Shown: piece after piece, positions 9,026 to 21,142 of the stretch
How the letters are laid out: each line of letters starts with the position of its first letter
How positions within the stretch are numbered: position 1 is the first letter of the stretch
The notes under the pieces: model-generated
Told to the model about the DNA's origin: nothing
What the model saw: only the letters and a program-made list of their open reading frames with translations
The model's database searches: none
Position numbers and translations under genes: made by a program
Assembly: GCA_907165135.1 (NCBI GenBank)
Contig: OU015568.1
Location: 16,379,208 to 16,443,207 of the forward strand
Direction: 5' to 3'
From: Oikopleura dioica
Taxonomy: Eukaryota > Chordata > Appendicularia > Copelata > Oikopleuridae
DNA: 64,000 nt

Positions 9026-10487
9026 TCACTCTTCTTTCGCGGCGTAAGAGCGGATAAACGAGCAATAACCCTCGATTGCGAATTCTCGCAGACTAGATAT
9101 CGTTAGTTGAAACATATTCATTTGCGAGAGTTCTTACCTGTCATTTTGCGAAATATACTCCTCGATTTCGTTCTGGAAAGCGGCTGCTTCTTCACGCATT
9201 TGTTGCTCTGAGTTCTTTTTGTTTCTGAAAACGACATTCAAAATAATCTCTCTCTCTCTCTCTCTCTTTCAGACCTCTCTATAAAAATAACTCAAAAAGC
9301 GAAATCTAGATTTTCAATTTCTCTCAATTTCAAAAAACGAAAAATAAGCGAATCTCGAGTCGGCTTTTATAGAGAGGTCTGAAAGAGGGAGAGAGAGAGA
9401 GAAAACTCAGATTGAGAACCGATTTCTCGAGAAAAATTTTGACTAGCTGGGATTTGACTGGGTTTTCTAAGGCTCAGTCAAGATTTTTCACCAGAATATA
9501 GCGGACTTACTATTAACCCAAAGTGGTGACAGTGGTTTAGGGCACCTGTCGAGAATCTGCTTTCCGTGAATGAATGGAATTACTTCGTCTTCTGTCCCGT
9601 GAATCACCAAAGTCGGAGTCCTCACGCGTTGCACTTTCTCGACACTAGAATAGTAATAATATTATAACAAGCGTCGTGGTTGCAATTAATTACTTTTTGA
9701 AAGCGTCAAAAATCCATGTTCTCTTTGCCGTGGGAACAGAACTCGGAAGCCTGAAGACAAGGGCGAGTGAAGCACAACGGCGGCGCAGTCGACTTTTGTT
9801 GCTAGATCAGTCGTCGGGACTTAACGATTGCGAATTTAAAAATCTTCCTTCATTTAAATAGAATGGTACCTGTGCCGATTGACTGTCCGTAAAGAATGAC
9901 TTGATCCGGGCGAACATTATATTTCTCGAGTAGCTTTTCGTACGCCGCGCCGCAAGCTTTGTTCAAGTTTGACTCGTTTGGCTTTCCCGAGCTTTGGTCG
10001 TAGCTCAGAATATTGACCTTGAGTCGCGTCCCTAAATGCGATCAAAAGTAAGCGAAAGCAGTATTCGTTTCCGAGTTACCCAGTCCGATGAAAAACGAGC
10101 TCATTTGTCCGAGGTCGACCGCATTGCCGTGCGAAAAAAGAAGCGTGTATTTGGTGCTGGGCGAGCATGCACGAAATCCTTGAAAAGAGAATGCCCAACA
10201 GTGTCTCTTACTTTTCGCCAGATCGCGTTCTAGCGTAGAATACGTCAATTTGATCCTGTTCTCGGGAAGAGTGCTGCCATTCTGCGCGCTCGCTCAAGTG
10301 TATTTTGTATTTGGTCCCATTTTCGTCCCGAACTAGAATTTAAAAAATGGAGAAAGATAATCTCGAAAGAAGAGATTATACCGATTGTGTAAGACGGCTC
10401 TGACGGTAGGAAGGCTACCTTGGCTGCGATTCTTGACGGACAGGGTGGACAAAGAAACAACCGACAGAACAGCCGAGTTCGTTCATT
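9026..10487 (-). CDS. ABHD17: ABHD17-like alpha/beta hydrolase (depalmitoylase family), frame-damaged
   Basis: About seven exons match the ABHD17/FAM108 family: Cys-rich N-terminus [16 protein letters not shown], then [26 protein letters not shown], the nucleophile elbow [22 protein letters not shown], and [10 protein letters not shown] with the acid. Family members depalmitoylate membrane proteins, and the N-terminal cysteines are palmitoylated. Problems: the MNELG start is one base out of frame with CPPCPSR. A stretch after LFP is out of frame and then restored (IFDAF is in the other frame). The exon expected to carry the catalytic GHND His is not found; the last exons read EYISQNDSL..SYAAKEE. 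This may be real decay, a diverged gene or assembly indels. Confidence 0.8.
9246..9403. repeat. Hairpin element in the ABHD17-like intron
   Basis: Left arm (CT)n-TTTCAGACCTCTCTATAAAA at about 9248-9289 pairs with right arm TTTTATAGAGAGGTCTGAAAG-(AG)n at about 9366-9402. It is a roughly 40-bp inverted repeat around a 75-bp loop within the intron 9225-9512. Confidence 0.85.
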
Positions 10488-11583
10488 TTAATTTTCTCTT
10501 AGGTCTTCATTTCATAGTTCTCTGAATAATTGCATCTTTAACTTAACGTAAAATTGTAAATATACAGTAGTTATCCCGTTTCTCTCGTTCTGACAATCGG
10601 CGCGGCCGCTGACTGGCTGAGGACGCCCCCTCCTGACAAAATCAGCCAATCAGAGCGCGCCATTTTCAAATTCTCGAAAGTTACGAGCGAGTTTTCTCTC
10701 TGCAAAACAAGCGATTGGGAGTGGAAATTTGTTTGTTTATGTTTATTCATCGTTCATTTATGTTTATTTATATATCATATATTTATGTTTATTTATATTG
10801 ATTTATGTTTATTTATATATTGTTTATTTGTGTTTATATTTGTTATATATTGTTTATTTATGTTTATATTTGTTTATATATTATTTATTTCTGTTTATAT
10901 TTGTTTATATATTGTTTATATTATCTTTAGCATTATAAAAGATTACTTTATATTCTACTGAAGCCTTTTTGTGTTTTTTTTGGTAAATCCTTGTTGTTCT
11001 CCGTTCTTTCTCGCTTTCTTTTTTGCTTCTCCGTAGAGTTATTTATTTTCTGATCCCGACCTTTTCCGGCGTCTTCTTTTCCTGATCATTTATTTATTAA
11101 ATTATTATTAAAAATGTTCCTCCAACCTTGGGTCTGCTCCAAAACGGCATCTTTGATTTTCTGTTCTGCTCGTTTCTCTTTGTTGATTTCAAAAAAGTGG
11201 GACTGGCAGCTTGGCTCTTTGGTGAATGAAGTTCTGATGCAAGTTTCCGCTCGTAAAATCGATGCCAAAATCTGAATGATAGGATCTGAATGTGATGGTG
11301 GCGCTCCTTTGTGTGGTCGTGTGTGCCCAAAATCTGACTCATTGCCGCCGCTACTGAACAGCTTCTCTTTCTAGACAATTTGTAACCTTGCAAGGGTCTT
11401 TGGGCTCAAAATATACAGGAGAAAATCACTAAAGAAAAATAAGTCTATAAACAGGTTTGCGCCACCGGTCGAGGGATGAATGCGTGGGTGGCATACTGAG
11501 AGAGAAAGAGAGAGTGATTTACTGATGAGACAATTTTGCGTCCTCTTTCGTTTCTGTATGTCAGACAGTGAATCCAACAAAGA
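10488..11583. other. Intergenic, no gene supported
   Basis: The first 200 bp upstream of the hydrolase include GC-rich sequence near 10600-10660 that could be promoter. The remainder is AT-rich with short open frames lacking start or splice context. Confidence 0.4.
10727..10930. repeat. AT-rich minisatellite (TTTATGTTTATTTATAT)n
   Basis: Repeated TGTTTATTTATAT/TTGTTTATATATTG units with period about 17-30 bp, diverging to the right. Confidence 0.85.
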
Positions 11584-11836
11584 ATGCAAAACTTGGCTCG
11601 GCAATCTGTGTTGAGAACCTGAGACAGGGTCCTGGAAGATCTTTGATAAAAGCCGCAAAGCGGCTATTTAAAGAACGAAGCGCAAAAGCGGCTTCGCCAG
11701 AATTATTCAAATGTTCTGAAATAGTAGTTTTGTCAAAGCCGATTTGCGGCTTCGTTTTTCAGAAAGCCGCTAGGGGGCTTTTATCAAAGCTCTTCCAGGA
11801 CCCTGGCTCGTGTTTTCTTCATAGATTGCCAAGCAA
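11584..11836. mobile_element. MITE, CTGAGTCAGGGT family, copy 1
   Basis: Terminal inverted repeat begins TTGGCTCGGCAATCTGTGTT and contains ACCTGAGACAGGGTCCTGGA. The right end is the reverse complement (..CCAGGACCCTGGCTC..GATTGCCAAGC). The interior has repeated AAGCCGC/GCGGCTT palindromes typical of all copies. No coding capacity. Confidence 0.85.
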
Positions 11837-13132
11837 AGACAATTATCTGACGTAAAAATGAGGCTATTGACCTTCCCTTGCGGTCAATTCAGTATTGTAC
11901 TGTCTAATCTAAGAATAAAAAGAAGACAGAGACATGCAGCTTGTTGATTGCTGCACTGAATATCTCCATTTCAAGTGGCTAAATCCACTCGAAAAATACA
12001 AGCTTACACAGCTCGCCGATCTTCAACGAATTTCGAATTCAGTAGCAAAGATATGCAGCTCAAAAATGTCGAGCTGTCGCGTTTGATCTCGAAACGAAGA
12101 AGAAAAAAAAACTTGGACAGAAGTTCTACCGTGCTGTTTGAACGGAAGAAGCGCTTGGGGAGGCAACTTGACAGGTGACCAAACAAGCCATGCTCAAACG
12201 ACCACGATACGAATAAATTCAATTCAGTTGGGGAGTTCTGACTGACAACTCTTGACTTGCTCGAGTTTTCGAACAAATTCTTGTTTTCTGACCTGAAAAG
12301 CTAGAGTTCGATCTTTCACCTTGTTCTTTCTGGGAAATTAAGCAATTTTAGCAAAAAAAAAATGCTTTTTTTTTTAATATATAATATATTATATATTACA
12401 AATAAATTATTTGAAATAATTAATAAGAGGCCCCATACCTAAACCAACTTTAGAAAGTGCATTTTTGGATAACCAATAAGATTGCTGTTTTTGGCCTACC
12501 GGCCAATTAAAACCCTGATCCATAAAATCACTTCAATAAATTTAAGGACCCCCCTTAACCCCTAACCTAACCCTAACCCCTTAACGCTGGGGGGATCCTT
12601 AACCCTTATTCTATGAATTATAACAGAATTTTACCTCGCTGGCTGAAAAAGATACAGCACTAGAATCGCTGCTTGTGTATATTTGTTCAATTTTGTCTGA
12701 ATCTCACCCTCAAATTTATCGCTCTTTTGTAGTGGCGCCGCGCTCTCTGAAGAAATCTAAATTGATAATGGTGTAAAATTGGCGCCAGTCAATTCTGTTT
12801 CAATTTGTCTCTCAGAGCCAAATTGAAAAAAGTGGCCTCTAACCTCTTGAGATTTTTTTTATTATATTCTTCCTCGCCAAAAGGATTTGTCACAAGGCAG
12901 TTTTTATAAAAAGACCTTGGGATTTTCGTTTTCGCGAAAATAACGCACATTCATCAAAATCAATCATTTTTTCGCGGCGGGCGAAAAACGGGGGCCAAGG
13001 TCAAACTCCCTGAATCGTATTTTTGTGTATTTAGGGTTAGAGGGTCTTTGGAGAGCTCAAAGGATTACTAGAATGTGACTGTAACTCGATTCAAATAGGA
13101 CACTATTGTAGGAGTAACCAAAAGTCTCTCGC
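11837..13132. other. Intergenic repeat-rich DNA with telomere-like tract
   Basis: Contains short CCTAA/CCCTAA repeats at about 12547-12583 (interstitial TTAGGG-type) and AT-rich DNA. A block at about 13060-13126 is partly repeated at 17163-17242. No gene supported. Confidence 0.5.
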
Positions 13133-13546
13133 CCTGGGCTCACCAACCTGCGTAGAAAACCTGAGTCAGGGTCTGAAAAGCTAAAATGAAAAGCCAACCA
13201 GCGGCTTTTGAAAACGAAGCCGCAAAGTGGCTTCGTCTGACAGAACTTGAAAAAGATTGAAGTAGCTATTTTGAAAACCCGCTTCGCGGCTTTGTTTTTA
13301 ATAAAGCCGCTGCGCGGCTTTCCATTGAAAATCTTTTACACCCTGACTTAGGTCTGGGGTGCGAAACGGGGCAACGAGTGCCGGTGTCCCGTCCCGTCCC
13401 GTCCCGCTATTTTTCGGCACCTAGTGCCCCGTCCCGTCCCGTTTTGTCCCGTTTGCCCCGTTTATTTTTCGATTCAATTTTTAAAATTGATAGAGGAAAT
13501 ATAAACTCTTTATTAAAAAAATAAAAGATTTTTGATAAAAATAAAA

Positions 13547-16500
13547 TTAAATAGTTGATAAATGAGCCTTGAATTCTTCGTTAAATCCATATTTGATAAA
13601 GGCTTCTACAGTAGACGCAAGAAGAGCATTCCGCTGCTTTGAGTAGAAAGAGGTCGCCAGAGCAAAGGTCCGCTCCAAGAGTGAAGTGCTGTCTTTTGAA
13701 CCACGGTATAACTAGTAAATTTGATAAGAAGTGTTGAAGAAAAATCTTACAAAATTAGACACAGCTGCTAAGATTGGGAATCGAGAACTGTTCGCAACCC
13801 AGAATTTATATCGCCACTGGCATTCCGGCACTTTTTCGCACTTCATTTTCGCTTCAACTAAATAAAATAGAGAAGCTAATTTAATTATTCACAACTTACA
13901 ATTACTCCAGAGGCCCTTTCCTCCGAGACTTTCGTAGTCGCGAAATTCCATGTCTATTTTCGATTCTTTTTCGTTTGATTTTTTCGGTGATGAAGGTCTG
14001 GATCCATCTTCTGTGTAAAGTCGCGCAAATTTACCTAGAATTTCAGAGTATTTTTATGGGAGAAAATTTGAAATAACCTTGAACTTCTTGTGAAGGTGTT
14101 TCAGTAACGACTTCTGTTTCTGTTTCGCCTTCAACATCGATTGCTGACGCAATTTTTCTAATATAATCTTTCGCTTTGTCAATAAGGCTCTTTTTTCCGC
14201 TTTCAGTCTGATTTGATTCCACGATGACTTTGATGAATTCAACGCACATCGCTGACTCCTTCACAGTTTTCAATGCCTCTTTCAACTCATAGAAATCGAG
14301 CCATTTATGGGGGAGCCAGCAATAAATTTGCGCCAGCTCTTTGGATGCAAATCGCGCTTGTACTCTTCGGTTGTTTTTTCGATTTCCCTGTCGATCAACG
14401 TTTACTTGGAACAACTGTTCGAATATAGTAATCAACAACGCTTCGCTTAACAAAAGTAAAAACCGTATTTTTTCAAACAAACCAAAGATCACGCTTGTAT
14501 CCGATTGAGTTTTTGATTCCATCACATGCATAGACGACCAAGGAAACATATTGTTCGTACAAAAGTCCCGCGGTTTTCTTATTATCGGAGTCAAAAGTAT
14601 CAATTACTTTGGCAACTGATTTCAGCACAGTTACAGTCGCTTCGACAAAGTTTTTGTCGGGAAGTTCTATGACTCGAAGGTGTTTTTGAGGATGTGAATA
14701 CGAGTCAAGACGCTCGATTGCATCATATGACACAAGCAGCGACTAAATTTTGTGAATCTGATTTAGAAGAAAAACCTTACATTGAATGACTTTATAATCT
14801 TTCTATACCGAGTAGATACTAAAAATCCTTTGGAAGAGATGGATAGTACTGGTATCGTTGCGAAATATCGTCGTCTTCGTCTAACTCGCCATTTTCATCT
14901 TTGTCCGCCTCGTAATCAAGCTCGTAATTGAGCTCGACTTGTTTCCGCCTTGCTTCTTCACTAATTGCTGTTCTTCGTAGGTATGAATTGAGAGTTGGGT
15001 ATTGAGCAGACGTTATGTTATCGTGTTTTTGATCCGCGATCAAGAAAATATTTTTCGCCTTCAAAAATTCGTCAGATGATCTAAAGAAAATTTATCAGGA
15101 TGTACATCCTTAAGTAAATATCGATTTTCTTAGCATTTATTTATATCAGAGTCTATACCCTTAAGTTTCTATCGATATTTTTGCTTTTTTATAATATCAG
15201 AGCGTGTACCCTTAAGTGAATATCGATTTTTGAATATCAGAGTGAACTCCCTTAAGTGAATATCGATTTTCTACGCATTTTTAATATCAGAGTCTATACC
15301 CTTAAGTAAATATGGATATTTAAGGTTTATTAAATACAAGAGTCTATACCCTTAAGTTTAAATCGATATTTTTAGCTTTTTATAGTATCAGAGTGTTTAC
15401 CCTTAAATGAATATCGATTTTTCGAATATCAGAGTGTATACCCTTAAAGAAATATCGATTTTCTTAGCATTTTTTAATATCAGAGGCCATATCCTTAAGT
15501 TCATATCAATATTCTTATTATTTTTCTATATCAGAGTGTATACCCTTAAGTGATTTTTAACTCTAATACCACTAATTTATAACTTACTTTTCGCTGAGGA
15601 AAAGAGTAAACGTTCGATTGAGCAGATTCATTGTAGAATGCGCGCAGCATCCATTATGGTTCCAAGTTAGCGCCCGACATAGGTTCTGCGCGGCGAAATC
15701 CGCCACTATACATATCAACCCTTTCTCAACATATTCCAGGATTCCATATTTGGCCAAAATTGACTTGACTGGTTCAAGGTTCGCTTCCATTGCGGACGAT
15801 CCAATCGGCAGATAGGTGAGCAAGGATTTATAAACGTTGAGGAATTCATCTGTTATGCATAGAATCAAGCCAAGACGTTTCTTAAATAAAAATTAGACGT
15901 AGTTCATAATTTATTAGCTTACATTCTGAGTATCGGAACCTTTATTTTTAAGGCTTTGATGGTCGACCATTAGACATGCCGAGCCCGATCTCGCGATACG
16001 TTCTGCCTTTGAAGCAATCATTTTTTCGAGGTCTTTCGCATCTGCTTCGGCACATTGTTTGAGTGTGTCACGGTGAGTGCTGATTTTCGAGACAATATTG
16101 TCAATAATGTCCTCGTGAGTATTTTCTGGCGCCACTGCGCGCACGATTTCTCGGAATAAATCTTGCATTTCGGACATCATGAATCTTCTGAGAGGGACGC
16201 ATTCTTTCGAAACGAGTCTTGCTTGACATTTTCGGATGTTTTCGACATCTGTATCAGACAGAGTTGGAATGTATTTCTTCATCGCGAATGACGCAGCTAA
16301 TTTTTATACAGTTAATGTTGTTTTCTACTATCCTACCAGATGGTTGACTATCGCTCTTTTTTGGCAATTTAGACTTTGAAGTCGGACCGAGAAATGATGC
16401 TTTGAAATGTCTGCCGAAATGTTTTCCATAATACCGATGAGTTCCACCACAATAGGTGAAAAACCACTGAATAAAGAATCGAAAATAGAATAGAAAAGTA

Positions 16501-16828
16501 TCACTTACTTCTCTTCCAACTTTTTTCTGCATTCGGCTGATGTACATCGAGCAATTAAAGTTGATGACCCGTCCAGTGTTAGTTCCTCAAAAGAGCACAG
16601 TACTGCTTCTTCGCTTTGTGCTTCTTGCTTACGTTTAAATTCTTCCGATGAGCGGAAATTCGCCTTTGCAGTTGTGATGCAAGTATGAGTCAGTGGCTTC
16701 CAAGTTCCTTTATTTTCTCTAATTATTGTCTCGGCTTCAGCTTGTGTTAATCGTTCATTGAGTTTTCTTTTTTTACTGGTACTTGGTGCTTGCTCTACCA
16801 TTTTGTGTGGCTTTTGAATTTCCTCCAT
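13547..16828 (-). CDS. hAT-superfamily transposase (multi-exon)
   Basis: ATG at 16828 opens MEEIQKPHKMVEQ; the stop is at 13547. Exons run through 16505-16828, about 16254-16500, about 15914-16282, 15584-15868, 14819-15064, 14043-14733 and 13547-13700. Recognisable hAT features are LMVDHQSLKNKGS (first acidic block), IVADFAAQNL with CCAHSTMNLL about 20 residues on (the D and CxxH-type region), and the C-terminal dimerisation motif STSLLERTFALATSFYSKQR. The N-terminal CTSAECRK region may be a degenerate BED-type finger. Splice sites are approximate. It catalyses cut-and-paste transposition in the nucleus. Confidence 0.8.
15100..15555. repeat. Minisatellite in a transposase intron, about 8 copies
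   Basis: Units of about 45-65 bp built on CCCTTAAGTGAATATCGATTTT and ATATCAGAGTGTATAC recur from about 15105 to 15550. The array sits between transposase exons. Confidence 0.9.
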
Positions 16829-17407
16829 CAAAAGAGCGAAAAAAAATAACTACGTCTAGAAATTTTAATTGAAAATGGTCCACTTTAACGTGTTTTTAAA
16901 AAAATATTCAATTTGTCCTTTCTAGAGACATTCTTAGAAAGTTTAAATAAACGGCGAAAATACGACCAAACACGGGGCAAAACGGGGCAAATACTGTTGG
17001 TGTCCCGTCCCGTCCCGGTCCCGTAACGGGGCAAAACGGGGCACGGGACGGGGCAAGTGTCCCGTTGCCCCGGTCCCGTTTCGCACCCCAGACTTAGGTT
17101 TTCTAAACAGGTAGCTCTAGGCCAAAGTTGTGAATACTTGATCTAGGATTAGAGGCTAATAGGAGAGCTCAAGACGTAACTAGAATGTGACTACAAGAAA
17201 TCAGCCAGAACTGACTTGTAGGAGCAAGGAAGAGTCTCTCGGCCAAAGTCTTGAATAATCGACTGTCAGTTTTGATTTCGATTTTGAGCGATTACGGAGC
17301 GATAGGCGCAAAGAGTGTTTGCCTGGGCGAGATAGAAAGTGTATCTCTGCATTCAGTTGTTTGCAAATCTCGTCAATTATTACAACCGTTTCCAAACTTT
17401 GGACTTA

Positions 17408-19561
17408 CAGTCGACTCTGGCAATTACGAGTAGCAGAATTACGAGCATTTTGACAAAAACTTGACAATTTGAAAAACGGGGGATCATCGACCGAAAATTT
17501 ATTTTTTGGAAAAAAAATTGAGAATGCTTGATTGGACTCTTTTAATCTTTGGCTTTGGAGTCTCTGGCTGTTCAGCAGGTTCTTGGGCAGCTTCAACTGG
17601 TTGTTCAGCAATCTCCTCGACCTCGACATCATCATCTTCATCGTCGTCTTGAAGCTGAAGCTGGGCGAGTTCTTCTTCGATCTTCTCGATTGAATGCCGG
17701 TTCATCTCCTCTTCTTCATTGTCAATCGTCTCGCCCTAAAATAGTTAATAAATAAGATTAAAGGTAAGATATACAAATAAAAAAAACGAATTACCTGAAG
17801 CTGTGCGAATCTGGTGAGACCAGTCTTTCGCCAACAAGCCCTGACGATGCCGGGCTTCATCTCGGAACCAAGCCGGGCGACGGTCTTTACAGACAGCTCC
17901 AGCCCCGGACTGCTCTTCTGCTGCCCTTGTCGAAATTTTCTTAAGAAAATTCGATACTGATTTTTAAGGGCAGCAAAGAAGAGCATGTCCAAGGGCTGGT
18001 ACTGGCCTGTGCAGCCCGGCTTAAAGTATTCGACGTGGACGTTGTGCACGCTAAGTGCGACGGGGTCAATAAGATGACCCGAAAAATTGTCCAGGAGGAG
18101 AAGGTTCTTGGTGCCGGGCTTGGTGCGGGATAGGTGCCTAGAGAACCTTTTAATCTCCTCCTGGAAAATTTTTCGAGTCATCCAGCCCCGCGCATTGCTG
18201 TACACAACGGCCTCGTCGAATACTTTGCACAGGACCTCGCCGCCCTCATGCTTGATTTTCCGCGTCGACTGCGAGCCCTTCCACATCCGCATCTTCGTGC
18301 CTAGAATAGATATTAATAATATATAGAAAATTAAAAATAATGAATTTATATAGAACAAAATCACCTTTGACAATAATGCAAGGCTTAAAGCCAGCAACAG
18401 GGCCATCAACACCAACAGCCGGTGCGTAAGTGAATCTTTAAATGGATCAGGGGTCTGGATTCGCTTTGCGAATTCGCTTCGCTTCGGTTTCGCTTTTTGT
18501 AATTTCAATTCGCTTCGCTTCGCTTTCGCTTTTTACCAAAAATTTTTGCGAAAATTTCGCTCAAAAGAATTCTTTCCAAATTTTGTTGAATGAGCTAAGC
18601 TGGCACTCTCGCGAACCGTAGTAAAATAAGGGTATCACTATTAAAATCATATAAGCTGATGATCTTTATTCCTTTCCTTAATTTCTCATCTTTTGGCTGG
18701 CTTTTACGAAACGCCTGATTCTTGCGGATAATCAGCCGTTTGCGCGGCTGAAAATTCACGTAGAACGCACTCTACAAATAATTCTTGCATATTTTTAAGA
18801 GGATATCATGACAAACCTCATCAATGTTATAAATACAATCGTTACTATAAGAAGACATAATTGCATGAAGACGTGCGTTCTCCATCAATCTTGCTTCATT
18901 AGAAAGTATGACTTGTGTCGAACAACTTGTAGTGACCATCATGTTGTATTTTTTCACAATTCGTTCGCAGTAAGAGAACGAAAAAGTCATCGATTGTATA
19001 CAGGGCTCGTCTTTGTATTGATCAGTAGCTGCAAGCTTTTCTGCCATTTCTTTCAAACCAACGTATCCCTCCAAATCATAATCAAGTTCTTCGATTTTTT
19101 TGAATAATTCACTGTCGAATATCTCTTTGATTTCTTCCTGCTTGTACGAAGGTCTGCATCCTTTTTTCTTATCACAATTCAAGTATTTGTCCATGTTTTT
19201 CTTCCATGTTGCCAAAGTCGACGAACTCAGAGTATCTCCATTGAATTTCTTCTTGTAAAGCGCATATACTTCCTTCGACCGACCAGCTTTAATCACACGA
19301 CAGTACTCCCGAATGGTTTTGATGTCAACATCCCTTCTGCCAGTATGTTGCTTTCGGATTCTTCTTCCTGACATATTAACGTAGGATCTCAAAAAACCAA
19401 AGAAAAACGCTTAAGAAAAAACATCCATGTTGTTTTGTCTAGAGACTTTTTAAATTAAACATGAAATCGATAAAAATCGGGCAATTTTTCCGACTAGGAG
19501 AATTACGAGTATTTCACGAACTTCCCGACAAAAAAAGGCTCGTAATTGCCAGAGTCGACTG
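17408..19561 (-). mobile_element. pogo/Tigger-type transposon with TA target duplication
   Basis: Ends carry CAGTCGACTCTGGCAATTACGAG-type inverted repeats (last bases CAGTCGACTC..) flanked by TA at 17406-17407 and 19562-19563. Length 2154 bp. A second internal copy of AATTACGAG occurs near each end. It encodes a DDE_1-type transposase. A GCTTCGCTTTCG-type simple repeat lies in an intron near 18466-18540. Confidence 0.9.
17499..19374 (-). CDS. pogo/Tigger-like DDE transposase with C-terminal PCNA-binding-like motif
   Basis: ATG at 19374 (MSGRRIRKQHTGRRD). The N-terminal CENP-B/Tc5-type helix-turn-helix region is followed by the first catalytic block YNIDE and a short exon ending before 18620. 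A second block reads LLLDNFSGH, followed by CTGQYQPLD, the arrangement of Tigger/jerky transposases. Introns at about 18302-18365 and 17741-17794 are short GT-AG. The last exon is acidic and ends QSSILNFFSKK, matching the PIP-box pattern Q-x-x-I-x-x-F-F. Known pogo transposase also ends in a PCNA-binding motif. The coding frame appears open; the middle exons near 18400-18770 are approximate. Confidence 0.85.
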
Positions 19562-19563
19562 TA

Positions 19564-19902
19564 TCTCGTCTTCATCAAAATAGCTTTCGTCTCTGGCTCT
19601 TCTGAAATTTATACAAAACGGAAAATCGTTTTTAATCACGCTCAAAGTGGACTTTTTTATTCATGGCCGCTCATTTGGAGGAAAAAAAGTATCCCATTCT
19701 CACGAGAGAAAAATAATAATTTAAATTTTCAATTAGAAAACTTAAAAACAACCAGTTTGAAATCAGCACAAACAGGCCTCTCTTCTTTGATTTCAAGGGG
19801 GAGAATATAATATACAATTGATTTTATTGCAAATAAATGGGGATAAAGCAGACGATGATTTAATAAACTGAAAGAAAGATAAATAATGGAGCAGAAGTCG
19901 AT
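19564..19902. other. Intergenic, 3' flank of the astacin/ZP gene
   Basis: AT-rich. The minus-strand ZP gene ends at 19903. No other gene seen. Confidence 0.4.
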
Positions 19903-21070
19903 TTATTTCCCGGTGAAAATCATCGCGGAAACAAGTGTTTTCTTCGCGTTGTCAGTCGATCGCCGTTTTCTTGCAGAGGAGGCGCATACATTGCAGTCAT
20001 CTTTATCTGCATCACAGATTGAAATAACGCACTCTACCGAAATCGACGAATCCGGATTGTCGGAAAATTGAAAACTATCGAACTGAAAGCGTGCTATTGA
20101 TGATTGACCGCTTTCGTTGATGGCCGTTGAAGAGTCGGAAGGACAAGCATTTTCGATCAAGAAATATTCTTGAAAAATTTTTTGTTAAAAATTGTCAATT
20201 GACAGAAAAAACTCATAATTTACAATTTGTGAGGTGCATTTTAAGAAAAACAATTACCTATCGGACGAAACCGTAGGTTCCATACGTCTTTTCGGATCAT
20301 TCGATAACTTTACCTGTTTGAGGATGATCAGTTGCGAAAGTTTTGCAGCTGTCAATAGCAATGGCCAGTTCATTGTTTTTGTTTTCGATTCCGACAAAGA
20401 CTTTCTCTGGAACTTTGAAAATATGATCGACCCTAAAATTTATGTGAGCTTCTTTCATTCTCATGAGATGAAACCTTGCTGGAATTGAGTAATCATTATT
20501 GTCGTAAACTGCGAGCTCAATAGCGAAACTACCAACTCCGTTGCCGAGATCGACAAAGTGCTTATTGATGTTTGTCTTGATCGGTGCAGCCAGACTGACA
20601 GTTTGTGTTGCATTTAGAGAGCACGAAAAGCTCAGAACCTCGAAAAATTAAACAATTCACGATAAAGAATCAAGAGCCAGACTTACAATTTCGCTTCCAC
20701 GATTGATTACACCTTCGTTTTGATTTTTGCCAATAATTCTTGTCGAGTAAACGTAAGAGTCATCTTGTTCAACAGGGCTGACCTTGCAATTTTCATTTGA
20801 AGAGTCGAAAATAATATTATCGCCAATTTCTTGACCAGGACAGTTTCCTTCCGCTTCTGAATTTTTTTAACTTAATCCTGTTAAATAAACGGGCATACCC
20901 ATGAAAAGCTTTGATCGGTCGATATTTTCTGCTTCAAGCTCGTTTATTGGAATTTCTACCTTGAGAATTCCCTCGTCACATGAGACTTTACCGTTGATTT
21001 GCGGAAGAGATACTGTTTCAGATGTCGTTCTTGTTGTTGTTGTAGTAGTTGTAGTTGTAGTTGTAGTTGT

Positions 21071-21142
<72 letters not shown>

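Larger units (their letters stand above)
13354..17091 (-). mobile_element. Complete hAT transposon with 8-bp TSD
   Basis: Both ends carry CTGGGGTGCGAAACGGG as inverted repeats, followed by subterminal GTCCC/GGGAC-rich arrays (13370-13465 and 16970-17075). The flanks hold an exact 8-bp target duplication ACTTAGGT at 13346-13353 and 17092-17099. Size is 3738 bp. It encodes a multi-exon transposase on the minus strand. Perfect TSD and open coding exons suggest a young insertion. Confidence 0.92.
13133..17120. mobile_element. MITE, CTGAGTCAGGGT family, copy 2, split by a hAT element
   Basis: Left part 13133-13353 has GTAGAAAACCTGAGTCAGGG and GCCGC palindromes. The right terminus (ACTTAGGTTTTCTAAACAGG) resumes at 17092 after a 3.7-kb insertion. 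The interruption dates the hAT insertion after the MITE. Confidence 0.8.

Noticed and set aside
10728-10938. Tyr/Leu-rich plus-strand frame resembling a membrane protein
   Set aside because: Pure product of the TTTATGTTTAT minisatellite.
11086-12276. Several 60-98 residue frames in the 11-12.3 kb gap
   Set aside because: No initiation context, no in-phase splice partners and repeat-derived composition.
12547-12583. Possible chromosome end (telomere repeats)
   Set aside because: Only a few degenerate CCTAA units, and similar short tracts occur near 34570 and 51350, so these are interstitial.
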